Below, piece by piece: positions 34,870-44,242 of a stretch of 64,000 bases of DNA; within the stretch, counting starts at the first letter, position 1, and every line of letters starts with the position of its first letter. Origin of the DNA: Aliiglaciecola lipolytica E3 (GTDB lineage Bacteria; Pseudomonadota; Gammaproteobacteria; Enterobacterales; Alteromonadaceae). Under the pieces are notes generated by a model. The model saw nothing but the letters and a program-made list of their open reading frames with translations, did not search any database and had not been told where the DNA came from. The stretch spans positions 1 to 64,000 of the forward strand of contig NZ_BAEN01000023.1 in the NCBI RefSeq assembly GCF_000314975.1, read 5' to 3'. The position numbers and the translations under genes are program-made.

Positions 34870-37800
34870 ATGAAAAAATGTATTTTGGCAATAGCTATTG
34901 CCGCTGGGCTTACCGGCTGTGGTAGTAGCAATGATGAGGAGCCGACTAATAATAACACCGCGGCGACTTTTTCTGGTGATAGCAGCGCAACTGTTGCAGC
35001 GAATCAAATGTCAGTTAGCGGAACTTTAACTATTACCGATCCTGACGAAGGTGAAGATGCTGCCGTTGCACAAACTGATGCGCCGGTAACTTACGGAACG
35101 TTCAGCATTAGTTCCGAAGGACAGTGGCAATATTCGCTTGATACGTCTGATAGTAGCGTGATCGCCTTGGCTGACGGAAGCACCGTTACCGATGTTGCAA
35201 CCGTCAGTTCAGTCGATGGCACTATGCAAGATATAACCATTACTATTACCGGAATAAACGAAGCTCCAGTATTTGGCACTGGTGACGGAGTTGATAGTGC
35301 TACTATTGTTCAATCGATGGATACGCCAATCAGCGGCAATTTGAGTATTATGGATGCTGATGCAAACGAATCAGCATTTATTTCACAAAATGCAGTACTT
35401 AGTAGTTTTGGTGAATTTTCTATCGATGAAGACGGAGCCTGGACTTATACATTGGATACTAGCAATAGCACCGTTGTGGGTTTAAACGGTGAAACTGATA
35501 CGGTAGTGGATGAGCTTTCAATAAGTTCTGTGGATGGCACACAAACACGCATTTCAATTACTATCACGGGTGAAGAAGCGAGCTCAGGGTCCGTGTTAAC
35601 TAAAGGCTCGATTGGTGATAACGATAGCGTACCAGAGATCAATTGTACCACTACAGTAAACTCTACCAGTGATTTAGAAGATGCGGTTAGCTTTGCGATG
35701 ACAGCAGGAGAAACTATTTGTTTAGCATCAGGTAATTACACTGGTTTGGACTTATCATTTGGCGGAACTGGCACCGCTGATATGCCAATCACCGTAGCGG
35801 CGGCGGTACCTGGAGAAGTTATTATTGATGGTGAAGTATTTATTGGAATGACTGGAGAATACGTTGTATTTCAAGGGTTTGTTTTCAAAGACGGCACGAT
35901 AGACAGCAGTATTCTGCAAACACGAGCTAACAGCAATACAGCCTGTAATAACTGTAGAATTACTGAAAATTCGTTTATTAATATGGATGAAGGATTAGAT
36001 GACAGTACCAAATGGTTTCAAATTTACGGGAGTAATAATCGCTTTGACCATAACTGGGTGTCAGGAAAATCCACTCAAGGTGCATTGTTTATCGTAGAAA
36101 GGGGGGATGCACCGGGTACTGAAGATCGTACCCAAATAGATCACAACTACTTTGGCGATAGACCACCTAAAGATGGATTGGCATATGCTGATCAAAGTGA
36201 TAATGAATATGAAGGGATCAGAATTGGATCTAGTAATACGCATACCAGCGATTCTTTTGCGGTAATCGAACATAACTACTTTGAAGCAATAGATGCTGAA
36301 GCCGAAGTGATTTCGATTAAAGCGGGTTCTGTCACTGTTGCACATAATACTATTCGCAATAGTCGTGGTTCTATTGTTAATCGTCATGGTGAAGGCAGTA
36401 ACATTAACAATAACTTTATTATTGGTGACGATAATCCTTTTTCTGGAGGGATTCGAATAGTAGATGCTAATCACAGTGTCACAAACAACTATATTCAAGG
36501 TGCACGTAATCCAAGTTCCAATTTTTATGGTGGAATCTTAATCAGCGCTTCCGATGGCTCAACCTCAAATGGCTATCAAGACGTGGAAAATGTATTGGTT
36601 GCTAATAATACGATTGTAGATAGTGCTAACAGTATTAATTTGTTTGCAGGTAACGAAGATGATAGACCAGATAGCGTTTATTTTGTAAATAATGTGGTAG
36701 CTGATGCAATTGGTCCGGTAGTCAAAAATGCCGATAATCTGCCAGATAACTCAATATTTACTGGCAATTATGTATTTGGTCAAAGCCTCGCAGACGATGA
36801 CGCAATCGATAGCTTAACAGGTATGACATTTGTCGATCCCGAGTTGGAGGCAGACAGTAGCGGGGTGTATCGTCCCACTGCACAAAGTGCCACTTTAACA
36901 GCCGATTTAGGTGCGGATACGGGCGATTACGATTTGCCCACTACTGATATGGATGGACAAACACGATCTGCGGCAACACTATCAGGAGCAGATGAGATTC
37001 TAAGTCAGGAGCTTGCATTAACAGAATTGCGTGGACTACTGTCGCCTGAACTAGTTGGGCCACTGAGCTATACGCCGCCAACTTCTACTCCTTACATTGC
37101 TCAAGTCGACATTCAGAATGCTAATTTTGATACGCAATCTCTCGATGGCTGGAACAATAGTGGCGCGCAGATAACAACGCAACTGGATGAAGTTTTTTCA
37201 CGTAATAGTAGTGTAAAGCTGGATAGCCAAACAGACAGCATTACACAAACAGTAACCGTTGAGGCAAATACCAATTATACCCTTTCAGCGTTCACCAATG
37301 GTGTTGCTAAACTGAGTGCAACGGTAGGTGGCGATATCTATTCAGTGGATCAAAGTAGTTCTGAATATAAATTTACTTCTGTAAGTTTCAATTCAGCAGC
37401 AGGTACGAGTTTAGAAATAAAGGCTTCTCTTGATGATTTTGTATTGGGTAGTGTCGACATTACCAACCCAAATTTTGATGATGGTCAAGATGGATGGGTT
37501 GTTAACGAAGGTACAGGTATAGGTCAGGTCCAAGATTCCAGTAATTCAGCGTCAGGTGCAGATGGTTCGATTAAATTTACCCATAATGATGCTGATAGTG
37601 GGACGCCGTATCAACCTTATATAGCGCAAACCGTGACAGTGCAGCCAAACACTGAATATACGTTAACCATGTACATTTTATTGAAAGATAATGATGAACA
37701 AGATGCCACAGTGTTGTTTGGTGCGCACACTGGCTCTGCTATAGAAGGTGGTGTGTTTGATAATGCCGACATCGTTGCTTCAAAGAATTCCGTATACGCG

Positions 37801-38025
37801 AATCTGTCTGAAGATTTAGAAGGTGACGACAGTTTCAGGCCTGATGTCTTGGTGTTTAACTCCGGCGACAATACAACGATTACTATATTTGCTCAGTATC
37901 AATCTACCCTTGGTGATGATATTAGAATCGATGATTTCAGTTTGACTGCGGAAGGGGCTCCATCGGCCGATGCAGAAGCATTTTTTGACAGCTTTCGTCT
38001 TGTTTCGCATCCGTCATTGAACTAA
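34870..38025 (+). CDS. PL6-family polysaccharide lyase lipoprotein with VCBS-like and jelly-roll domains
   Basis: The product is 1051 residues. The lipobox is LTGC (Cys17). Two VCBS-like Ig repeats (about 34-132 and 137-234) are followed by a right-handed beta-helix of the chondroitinase B/PL6 type (about 256-700), in which Lys484 (VISIKAG) and Arg505 (NRHGEGS) fit the catalytic Lys and Arg. NGWN- and DGWV-type jelly-roll modules follow (about 750-860 and 863-1015), probably carbohydrate-binding. PL6 enzymes cleave alginate (MG or poly-G) or dermatan sulfate by beta-elimination. The uronate operon downstream and the shared palindrome favour alginate. It is probably anchored at the outer membrane, and a strong terminator follows. 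Confidence 0.88.
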   Translation: MKKCILAIAIAAGLTGCGSSNDEEPTNNNTAATFSGDSSATVAANQMSVSGTLTITDPDEGEDAAVAQTDAPVTYGTFSISSEGQWQYSLDTSDSSVIALADGSTVTDVATVSSVDGTMQDITITITGINEAPVFGTGDGVDSATIVQSMDTPISGNLSIMDADANESAFISQNAVLSSFGEFSIDEDGAWTYTLDTSNSTVVGLNGETDTVVDELSISSVDGTQTRISITITGEEASSGSVLTKGSIGDNDSVPEINCTTTVNSTSDLEDAVSFAMTAGETICLASGNYTGLDLSFGGTGTADMPITVAAAVPGEVIIDGEVFIGMTGEYVVFQGFVFKDGTIDSSILQTRANSNTACNNCRITENSFINMDEGLDDSTKWFQIYGSNNRFDHNWVSGKSTQGALFIVERGDAPGTEDRTQIDHNYFGDRPPKDGLAYADQSDNEYEGIRIGSSNTHTSDSFAVIEHNYFEAIDAEAEVISIKAGSVTVAHNTIRNSRGSIVNRHGEGSNINNNFIIGDDNPFSGGIRIVDANHSVTNNYIQGARNPSSNFYGGILISASDGSTSNGYQDVENVLVANNTIVDSANSINLFAGNEDDRPDSVYFVNNVVADAIGPVVKNADNLPDNSIFTGNYVFGQSLADDDAIDSLTGMTFVDPELEADSSGVYRPTAQSATLTADLGADTGDYDLPTTDMDGQTRSAATLSGADEILSQELALTELRGLLSPELVGPLSYTPPTSTPYIAQVDIQNANFDTQSLDGWNNSGAQITTQLDEVFSRNSSVKLDSQTDSITQTVTVEANTNYTLSAFTNGVAKLSATVGGDIYSVDQSSSEYKFTSVSFNSAAGTSLEIKASLDDFVLGSVDITNPNFDDGQDGWVVNEGTGIGQVQDSSNSASGADGSIKFTHNDADSGTPYQPYIAQTVTVQPNTEYTLTMYILLKDNDEQDATVLFGAHTGSAIEGGVFDNADIVASKNSVYANLSEDLEGDDSFRPDVLVFNSGDNTTITIFAQYQSTLGDDIRIDDFSLTAEGAPSADAEAFFDSFRLVSHPSLN

Positions 38026-38044
38026 GGCTTATAGATGTTAGACC

Positions 38045-38073
38045 AAGGGTTGTTCTCTTGAACAACCCTTTTA
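38045..38073 (+). terminator. Rho-independent terminator after the PL6 lyase gene
   Basis: Perfect 11-bp arms AAGGGTTGTTC (38045-38055) and GAACAACCCTT (38060-38070) enclose the TCTT loop and are followed by more T residues. It isolates the lyase gene transcriptionally from its neighbour. Confidence 0.8.
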
Positions 38074-38177
38074 AAAATATGGAACAATTTGATAGGAACC
38101 GTAAAAAATATCTATACTAAGTTTTATTGTATTTTCAAATAGCGTATTAATTTCAAATCTTAATTCGAGTGAATTGT

Positions 38178-38567
38178 ATGAAGAAATTTCGATCTGCGCA
38201 TGGCAATGTTGACATTGTTTCGGTGGATACTTGTGTCAAAATCAAAGTGCAGGGAGGGTTTAATCAAGAAGGAATTATTCGTTATGGCGAGATTGTGCTG
38301 TCTGTTGTTCCGGTCCAAACTCGGTGGATACTTGTAAACTTTGTTGGCAGTGATACAGGTTTAACACCTGATGCAGTAGGGGAGTTGCTCAATCAATATC
38401 AGCGTTTTATAAAATTTAATTGCGTAGCAATCTGCGAAAACGTCGACCTTGCGTTTGGTGCAATTGTTAAGCAACAGGTACTGTCAAAATTGAATATTCC
38501 AACTTTAGTCAGTCAAGATGAAACTGAAATTGCTGCTTTTTTGGCAGCCAATTCCAATCAAGCCTAG
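38178..38567 (+). CDS. Small STAS/SpoIIAA-like protein of unknown function
   Basis: The product is 129 residues from ATG 38178, which has GAGTG six bases upstream (a GTG at 38169 opens the same frame). The alternating beta/alpha pattern (IVSVDTCVKIKVQGGFNQEGIIRYGEIVLSVV, TRWILVNFVGSDTGLTPDAVGELLNQYQRF, CVAICENVDLAFGAIVKQQVL) resembles STAS or SpoIIAA-like domains, including those of proteins that bind lipids or partners. No catalytic motif is seen. It is flanked by the PL6 terminator and by the convergent NRAMP-like gene. Function is unknown. Confidence 0.6.
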   Translation: MKKFRSAHGNVDIVSVDTCVKIKVQGGFNQEGIIRYGEIVLSVVPVQTRWILVNFVGSDTGLTPDAVGELLNQYQRFIKFNCVAICENVDLAFGAIVKQQVLSKLNIPTLVSQDETEIAAFLAANSNQA

Positions 38568-38586
38568 AAGTTCAAATAAAATACTC

Positions 38587-39858
38587 TTAAGCAACTATCA
38601 TTTGCCAAACGCCTTTCACACCTACCACTGAAGTGAAAATTGAAAAAAACAGTATTGCGGCTAAGATGCAATTTGCAAGCAACGTATTCTTATGTTCTTT
38701 CATCAAATCGGTTCGGTTGCCAAGATAAAAAATACAGGCAACAGTGATCGGTAGGATGATGGCATTGAATGCTTGTGAAATTATCATCACAAATACCGGG
38801 CGCGCTTCGAAAATTGGCACTACCAATCCTAATAATGAAATGACAAATACCATTATCCTAAATTTGGGTAACGTCATATCTCTTTTAGCGCCGGTGTAGT
38901 CACATAACAGCCAAGGAAGCATTAATATGTTTGGGAATTGTGATGACACTCCCGCTGCGATAAGTCCAAACGCAAATATGGACGTAGCGAGTGTTCCAGC
39001 TAATGGCTCCAGTATACCAATCATTTGCGAGGCTTTTGATAGACCAATTCCTTCAACAAATAACGTTCCTGCAGCGGCAGCCATTATTGAGGCACTGATA
39101 ATAAACATGAGAAAAACGGAAAATATAGCGTCATTTCGTTGTTTGTTGTAATCGGCAAGGGTCCATCCTGCCTCTTTAACTAAAGTGGTGCGAATGATAA
39201 ACAATCCCGAGAAAACCGTGGTCCCAATCATCGACGCTATAACTAAAAACGGTCCTTTGTCGTTCGTTGATGTGACCTCTGGAATGCTAGGAATAAGTCC
39301 CTTAATAATATCAAGCGGAGGCGGCATCATAATGAAGAAGTTGATTAAAAAGCACGCCGACATGATGGCTACGATCACCGCTAAACTGCGCTCAAAAAAC
39401 TGGGTTTTGCCGTTCCAGAAAATAAAATAAACTAAACTTAAAAAGAAAGCCGCGAAATACACGGGCGAAATACCACCTTCAACCGCAGACTTTGACCATT
39501 CGTAGCAAATATCAGCAACAATACCCATTACGCCCATAACACTGCCACAAACGCCTGTGGTAAGCGCGACTAAAAAGAAAATTCCCACGGCTGGGTGAAT
39601 ATGTTTTCGAAAAGCTTCGAGCGCTGTTTCACCGGTAATTAAGGTGTAACGCCCATATAGGTTAATCATGAAAAACGTACACAAGCAGGAAGCGACGATA
39701 GTCCACAATAACGACATGCCATAATCCGCACCAGCTTTAGCCATAGCAGTAACACTGCCTGTTCCAATATTAAAACCAAGTAAGAAAATGCCCGGTAGAA
39801 ATAATGCTAATCCCTGAGTGAATTTTTGCATTAGAGATTTAGATTGCGGCTGGTTCAT
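38587..39858 (-). CDS. NRAMP-related transporter lacking the metal motifs
   Basis: A 423-residue protein with about 11 transmembrane helices and the overall fold pattern of NRAMP. In canonical members TM1 carries DPGN; here the same place reads GFNIGTGSV. TM6 usually has MPH; here it reads TTVFSGLF. Both metal-binding motifs are therefore gone, and divalent metal transport is doubtful. The gene ends a minus-strand operon with uxuA, an isomerase-like gene and uxuB. That makes uptake of a uronate, aldonate or other sugar acid a reasonable inference, unproven. The gap to uxuB is 35 bases. Confidence 0.8.
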   Translation of the reverse strand: MNQPQSKSLMQKFTQGLALFLPGIFLLGFNIGTGSVTAMAKAGADYGMSLLWTIVASCLCTFFMINLYGRYTLITGETALEAFRKHIHPAVGIFFLVALTTGVCGSVMGVMGIVADICYEWSKSAVEGGISPVYFAAFFLSLVYFIFWNGKTQFFERSLAVIVAIMSACFLINFFIMMPPPLDIIKGLIPSIPEVTSTNDKGPFLVIASMIGTTVFSGLFIIRTTLVKEAGWTLADYNKQRNDAIFSVFLMFIISASIMAAAAGTLFVEGIGLSKASQMIGILEPLAGTLATSIFAFGLIAAGVSSQFPNILMLPWLLCDYTGAKRDMTLPKFRIMVFVISLLGLVVPIFEARPVFVMIISQAFNAIILPITVACIFYLGNRTDLMKEHKNTLLANCILAAILFFSIFTSVVGVKGVWQMIVA

Positions 39859-39893
39859 GAATAATACCTACTTTAAAGTTGTGACGTGCAAAG

Positions 39894-41351
39894 CTATTTA
39901 GCCAAGATTTGCGTGGTTTCAATGGCTTTTTCTATGCCCACCTGATCGATAATGAGATGATATCTGACGACCAACGCCATAAAGTCTGAATTGCTGTAAA
40001 ACACAAACCTATTTGCTCCTGCAAGTTCTAAATATTGCCTGACTCGAGAAGCTAAATCAGATGATTGAACTTGTGCAAATTCATTACGCAAAGGATCGAT
40101 AAGATCATTATTATTTAGCGCTTTGTGGATAAAGTGCACCCAAGAGGCAAGCGCAAACGCAAAATATTGGTACTCACCATTCACTGCAATAGCATCATCT
40201 ATGGTTGGCATCCAACGTTGCTGAATTTTTTGAGAACTATCGGAGCCTACTTGCAAGACTGCATAAGGTAAATTGCTGTTGCGGAAACGTTCAAAAACTT
40301 GTTCGATATAATCGTTAACATCCATGCTTGCAGGAGCCCGTGTTACCGGTAGTGCATTGTTTTTAAGGGCTTGTTCGGTAAATGCTGCCAATGTGGGTCG
40401 TTCTAATGCTTCATGGATAAATTGATCGCCAGCAAGATATCCCATTCCCGCAAGCATAGAATGACCGGCATTCAAAAAACGTAGTTTGATCCGTTCGAAA
40501 ATTGAAATGTCGTCGACAAAAATTGCACCTACTTGGTCAAAAGGAGGGCGCTGACCTGCAAAATTGTCCTCGATGACCCACTGTGTAAAAGGTTCCGCAG
40601 CGACTGGAGCTGCATCATGTAAGCCAAGCTTTTCAGCTACATTTTGTATGAGTTGCTCGCTTGTTGCCGGGGTGACACGATCAACCATTGATGATGAAAA
40701 TGCGACGTTTTTACTAACCCAATATATGGCATCCGGATCGTGTTGTTCCAATAACAAATACACACCATCACGTAGGTGTTCTCCGCCAGCATGCATATTA
40801 TCGCAGCATAAAATAGTGACAGGAGCACCTTGTTCTGCGCAACGTTGTATTAGGGCTGCGGCGAGAAAACCATAGGTGGATTGCGGTGATTCGAGGGATT
40901 CTAAATCATGTTGAATAAGTGGATTTTGCAAATCTACTTTGCCGCTCGTTAGACAATATCCTTTTTCGGTAATTGTCGTTGTCACCAATTGTGTGGTGCT
41001 GTTCGCTACGGCATCTATAACCGCTCGTGGATTCTCTGGCGCGACATAGATGTTTTGAATAGATCCTATTATTCGATAATCCGTTTTGTCACCGAGTGTT
41101 GCTTGGGTGTATAAAAAATCCTGAGGAACCAATTTATCGCGCATATCCGAAGAGCGCATTGAAACACCAGTAATCCCCCACTTCGTCTCACCCTGATTTA
41201 ACAATGCATCACAGTAAACAGCTTGGTGGGCACGATGAAAGTTACCCGTACCGAAATGCACAATGCCTGATGTAATCGCATTTTCTCCATAAAGTGGTGC
41301 ATGAATCTCAGGTTTTAATTCAGATAGCGTAGTCTTACTAAGTTGTTTCAT
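39894..41351 (-). CDS. uxuB: D-fructuronate reductase (mannitol dehydrogenase family)
   Basis: A 485-residue NAD-dependent polyol dehydrogenase. The N-terminal dinucleotide-binding block is IVHFGTGNFHRAHQAVY. VTTTITEKGY and the C-terminal catalytic region KLRFLNAGHSMLAGMGYLAG (Asn and His after the Lys) are the family signature. In this operon it should interconvert D-fructuronate and D-mannonate for UxuA. Mannitol 2-dehydrogenase or related polyol enzymes share the fold, so specificity is assigned from context. It lies 75 bases after the isomerase-like gene, with the NRAMP-related gene after it. Confidence 0.87.
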   Translation of the reverse strand: MKQLSKTTLSELKPEIHAPLYGENAITSGIVHFGTGNFHRAHQAVYCDALLNQGETKWGITGVSMRSSDMRDKLVPQDFLYTQATLGDKTDYRIIGSIQNIYVAPENPRAVIDAVANSTTQLVTTTITEKGYCLTSGKVDLQNPLIQHDLESLESPQSTYGFLAAALIQRCAEQGAPVTILCCDNMHAGGEHLRDGVYLLLEQHDPDAIYWVSKNVAFSSSMVDRVTPATSEQLIQNVAEKLGLHDAAPVAAEPFTQWVIEDNFAGQRPPFDQVGAIFVDDISIFERIKLRFLNAGHSMLAGMGYLAGDQFIHEALERPTLAAFTEQALKNNALPVTRAPASMDVNDYIEQVFERFRNSNLPYAVLQVGSDSSQKIQQRWMPTIDDAIAVNGEYQYFAFALASWVHFIHKALNNNDLIDPLRNEFAQVQSSDLASRVRQYLELAGANRFVFYSNSDFMALVVRYHLIIDQVGIEKAIETTQILAK

Positions 41352-41426
41352 GTAAAAATCGTTTCCTGTTGGTTGTCAAAGACAATGGCAACTTTATTTT
41401 CAAAAAAGCATCATCAAGGTTATTTG

Positions 41427-42512
41427 TTATTCTTGATTTTGCCCCGGATAACATTCCAAAACTGTCATACCTGATACGGATTCATATTCGAAATTGCTGA
41501 CATTTGCAGGACAGAAAAAGCGATCCCAGCGATTTAATTGGGTGACGTGATTATCGATACGCATTAACCCTGAGCCTTCAGTAACAACCCCAATAAAAAA
41601 GGAATCTTGGTGACGCGCAAAATTACCTTTGACAGATGCGCGCTTGACGGTGAAGCATGGGGTTTTGTCCGGACCGATTAATTCTTCAAGACAATTGCCG
41701 TTTTTGTCGTCAATCACAACAGTTGGTTGACAGCGAAATTCGTCATCTATTTTCTCAGGAGGAACCGGCTCAAAATTGAAAACATCAAGGGCTGTTTCTA
41801 TCCCTCTATCCATAAACCTCGCTTTTTCAGGGATGACATAACCACAACGTTCAAACTCAAACCTTACTGCTAGGTCAGAAGGTTCCATGATCTCCAACAT
41901 TAATATACCTTCACCTAACGCATGTGGTCGCCCGCCCGGTAGTAAGAAAACGTCACCAGGTTTAACCGGGATACGGTCAAAGCACTTTTCAATTGAATCA
42001 ATATCCTGTTGTTCGATCCATTGTTTAAGCTGTTCTCGACTTGGCGATCTTTGAAAACCAGCATATATGTAGGGGTCTGTTACGTCTTCGCGAATCTCAA
42101 GGATAACGTAAGCTTCAGTTTTCCCTCGTGGTGAATCAAGCCGTTGTTGGGCGAATTCTCGAGTGGGATGAGCTTGGAAATGTAACCGCGTCGCGCTATC
42201 CAAATATTTCACTAAAGGAATGTCATCCAAGGAGCGAACCTGGTTGTCGACCGATCCTAAAAAGTGATGTTTATGTTGTTTTAATAAGTCACGAAAAGTC
42301 ATGATGCTGCCATCATCAAGTGCGACCTTCGCCAAGCCTTCTGAGATATGCTCACGGCCAATGTTGCGTGCCTCAACCGTTGAGCCTATCCAGTCTTCCG
42401 GGAAGCTTGTATCTTCAGGTTTTTCTTTACCTTCAATTAAATCGAGTAACTTACCGCCTTGGTAGGTGCGCCAGACGCGATTTGCAGAAAATTTAATAAT
42501 ATTATTGTTCAT
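41427..42512 (-). CDS. Class I phosphomannose isomerase-like protein
   Basis: A 361-residue cupin-fold isomerase. Zinc ligands of the ManA type are all present: Gln113 and His115 (HFQAHP), Glu133 (GKTEAYVIL) and His197 (PGGRPHALGEG). Classical members interconvert mannose-6-phosphate and fructose-6-phosphate. The gene overlaps uxuA by 11 bases and precedes uxuB, so in this operon a uronate is a more natural substrate. An attractive but unproven role is D-mannuronate to D-fructuronate, which would feed UxuB and UxuA. The phosphate-binding surroundings cannot be judged from sequence alone. The name manA is not used because the substrate is open. Confidence 0.85.
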   Translation of the reverse strand: MNNNIIKFSANRVWRTYQGGKLLDLIEGKEKPEDTSFPEDWIGSTVEARNIGREHISEGLAKVALDDGSIMTFRDLLKQHKHHFLGSVDNQVRSLDDIPLVKYLDSATRLHFQAHPTREFAQQRLDSPRGKTEAYVILEIREDVTDPYIYAGFQRSPSREQLKQWIEQQDIDSIEKCFDRIPVKPGDVFLLPGGRPHALGEGILMLEIMEPSDLAVRFEFERCGYVIPEKARFMDRGIETALDVFNFEPVPPEKIDDEFRCQPTVVIDDKNGNCLEELIGPDKTPCFTVKRASVKGNFARHQDSFFIGVVTEGSGLMRIDNHVTQLNRWDRFFCPANVSNFEYESVSGMTVLECYPGQNQE

Positions 42513-43719
42513 GATTAGTCTTTATTTGTGCTGCAAGAGTTCTGATAACTCCCCTCACTTCAGACAATCCTTTTAGACGTCCGATGCCAGAATATCCAGG
42601 GTTTACCGTTTTGCCGATATCATCCATCATTTGATGACCATGATCGGGGCGAATAAATATCTCTTCATTACCCAAACCTTGTAGTCTTCGGCGATTTTCT
42701 TCTATAAGTAATTCTTTGATCACTTGAATCATATCGATGTCGCTATCAAGATGACTAGCTTCATAAAAGGAACGTTGTTCTTTCGGATCGCGGGTCACCC
42801 CACGTAGGTGTGAAAAATGGATCCGCGAACCGAATTGTTTAGCCATGCCAGGAAGATCATTATCTGGACGACTACTATATGTACCTACACAGAGTGTAAT
42901 ACCATTTGCAGGGCTTGGCTGAGCGGCAAAAAGAATTTCTAAATCGTCAGCTGTACAAATAATGCGTGGTAATCCCAGCATATCGCGAGGCGGATCATCA
43001 GGATGGATGGCTAATTTAACTCCTAACGCTTCTGCTCGCGGTATGACTTGCGATAAAAAAGCGAATAAACTATTGCGCAGTGTTGCTGTAGTAACACCTT
43101 TATAGTTGGCTAACATATTTTTAAAATCGTCCAGACTATATGCATCAGTCATTTTACCTGGAAGTCCAGCGATAATATTGTTAGTTAACTCTGTTCGCTC
43201 ATTATCTGACATCTCATCAAAAACTTGCTTTGCAGCTTCTATTTCGGCCAAAGTGTATTCTGCTTCCGCGTTTTCGCGTTGCAGAATAAAGAGGTCAAAC
43301 GCTGCGAACTTTTGTTGATCAAAACGTAATGCATACGCGCCACTGGGAAGTTTGAATTTAAGATCAGTGCGGGTCCAATCGATTACTGGCATGAAATTAT
43401 AGCAAATCGTTTTTATCCCGCATTTTGCGAGATTTTCCATTGTGGTTATCCAATTATCTATGTATTTCTGATGCCCGGGACGTTGCAATTTTATGTCTTC
43501 ATGCACAGGAATGCTTTCTACAACACTCCACTTTAATGGCGTTAGATCAGCATCACACGTTTCTACTAGTGCCTGATGTTGCTGAATTGCTTCCATGCCC
43601 CAAACGTCACCAGTAGGAATACCATGCAGTGCACTGACAATATCAGTAGCACCGGTTTGTCTTATATCATCTATGGTTACCGGATCATTCGGTCCAAACC
43701 ATCTCCAGGATTCACGCAT
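42502..43719 (-). CDS. uxuA: D-mannonate dehydratase
   Basis: A 405-residue UxuA with near-textbook family sequence: MRESWRWFGPNDPV, ESIPVHEDIK, the central CYNFMPVIDWTRTDL, LAIHPDDPP, GITLCVGTYSSRPDND, IHFSHLRGV and the C-terminal IFIRPDHGHQMMDD. The His and Asp residues of these blocks form the Mn/Fe site. It dehydrates D-mannonate to 2-keto-3-deoxy-D-gluconate in the hexuronate pathway. It is the first gene of the operon uxuA, isomerase-like, uxuB, NRAMP-like, divergent from a TonB receptor. Palindromes at 43807-43845 sit upstream. A second, unrelated mannonate dehydratase (ManD type) is coded at 60342-61559. Confidence 0.95.
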   Translation of the reverse strand: MRESWRWFGPNDPVTIDDIRQTGATDIVSALHGIPTGDVWGMEAIQQHQALVETCDADLTPLKWSVVESIPVHEDIKLQRPGHQKYIDNWITTMENLAKCGIKTICYNFMPVIDWTRTDLKFKLPSGAYALRFDQQKFAAFDLFILQRENAEAEYTLAEIEAAKQVFDEMSDNERTELTNNIIAGLPGKMTDAYSLDDFKNMLANYKGVTTATLRNSLFAFLSQVIPRAEALGVKLAIHPDDPPRDMLGLPRIICTADDLEILFAAQPSPANGITLCVGTYSSRPDNDLPGMAKQFGSRIHFSHLRGVTRDPKEQRSFYEASHLDSDIDMIQVIKELLIEENRRRLQGLGNEEIFIRPDHGHQMMDDIGKTVNPGYSGIGRLKGLSEVRGVIRTLAAQIKTNHEQ

Positions 43720-43806
43720 ATCAATTTGCTCTATGTGAAAGTTAAACGTTACATAATGTAATAAAAAATGCTAACAGCTCGTAAACAAACCCAAAGTATC
43801 CAATAC

Positions 43807-43845
43807 GACCAAATTGGTCAACCAATATTTGGTGAGCCTCACCAA
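43807..43845. promoter_or_regulatory. Array of overlapping TTGGT/ACCAA palindromes
   Basis: Three palindromes overlap or adjoin: GACCAA-A-TTGGTC (43807-43819), ATTGGT-CA-ACCAAT (43813-43826) and TTGGTGA-GCC-TCACCAA (43829-43845). They lie about 90-125 bases upstream of uxuA. UxuR/ExuR-type GntR regulators recognise a similar TTGGT...ACCAA pattern. Several overlapping sites would allow cooperative repression or the choice between two divergent promoters. Confidence 0.6.
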
Positions 43846-44020
43846 TTTTCTGTAAGCCTTTAGATTGTTTTTTATACTTATTTTTTATATAGGCTAAGCA
43901 TTTAATTGCTACACTTGTGTACGTAAATAACCAATATTTCGTTAATTAATGCTTTTAAATCAATATTTTATTATTTTACGCTTGTTCTTTTTCATATTGT
44001 GGTTATGTTCTTACACTTCA

Positions 44021-44033
44021 TTGGTTAGACCAA
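44021..44033. promoter_or_regulatory. TTGGT-TAG-ACCAA operator-like palindrome
   Basis: Exact 5-base arms TTGGT and ACCAA around TAG. It is nearly identical to the site at 34534-34548 in front of the PL6 gene. It stands between uxuA and the TonB receptor, about 210 bases before the latter's start, in a gap of about 520 bases that contains no gene I can see. Confidence 0.6.
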
Positions 44034-44242
44034 ATTTGTAAAATTCATATAAAAAATCTATTACCAAAAGGTTGACCTTGGGCGATTTAATTGTAAGTAT
44101 TACGTAAATTATTTGTAAGTGTACGGCGAGTTTCTTGTAAAGAGTAAAATGGTTTAAGTCAAAATTTAACCTATATTCGATATAGAAGTGGCTCGATTAC
44201 TAATAATAAAGTTTGAAAAACACACAACACACAGGAATAGAT

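Noticed and set aside
38587-39858. Naming the NRAMP-related protein a manganese/iron importer
   Set aside because: Both the DPGN and MPH metal motifs are missing, so the family name alone would mislead.
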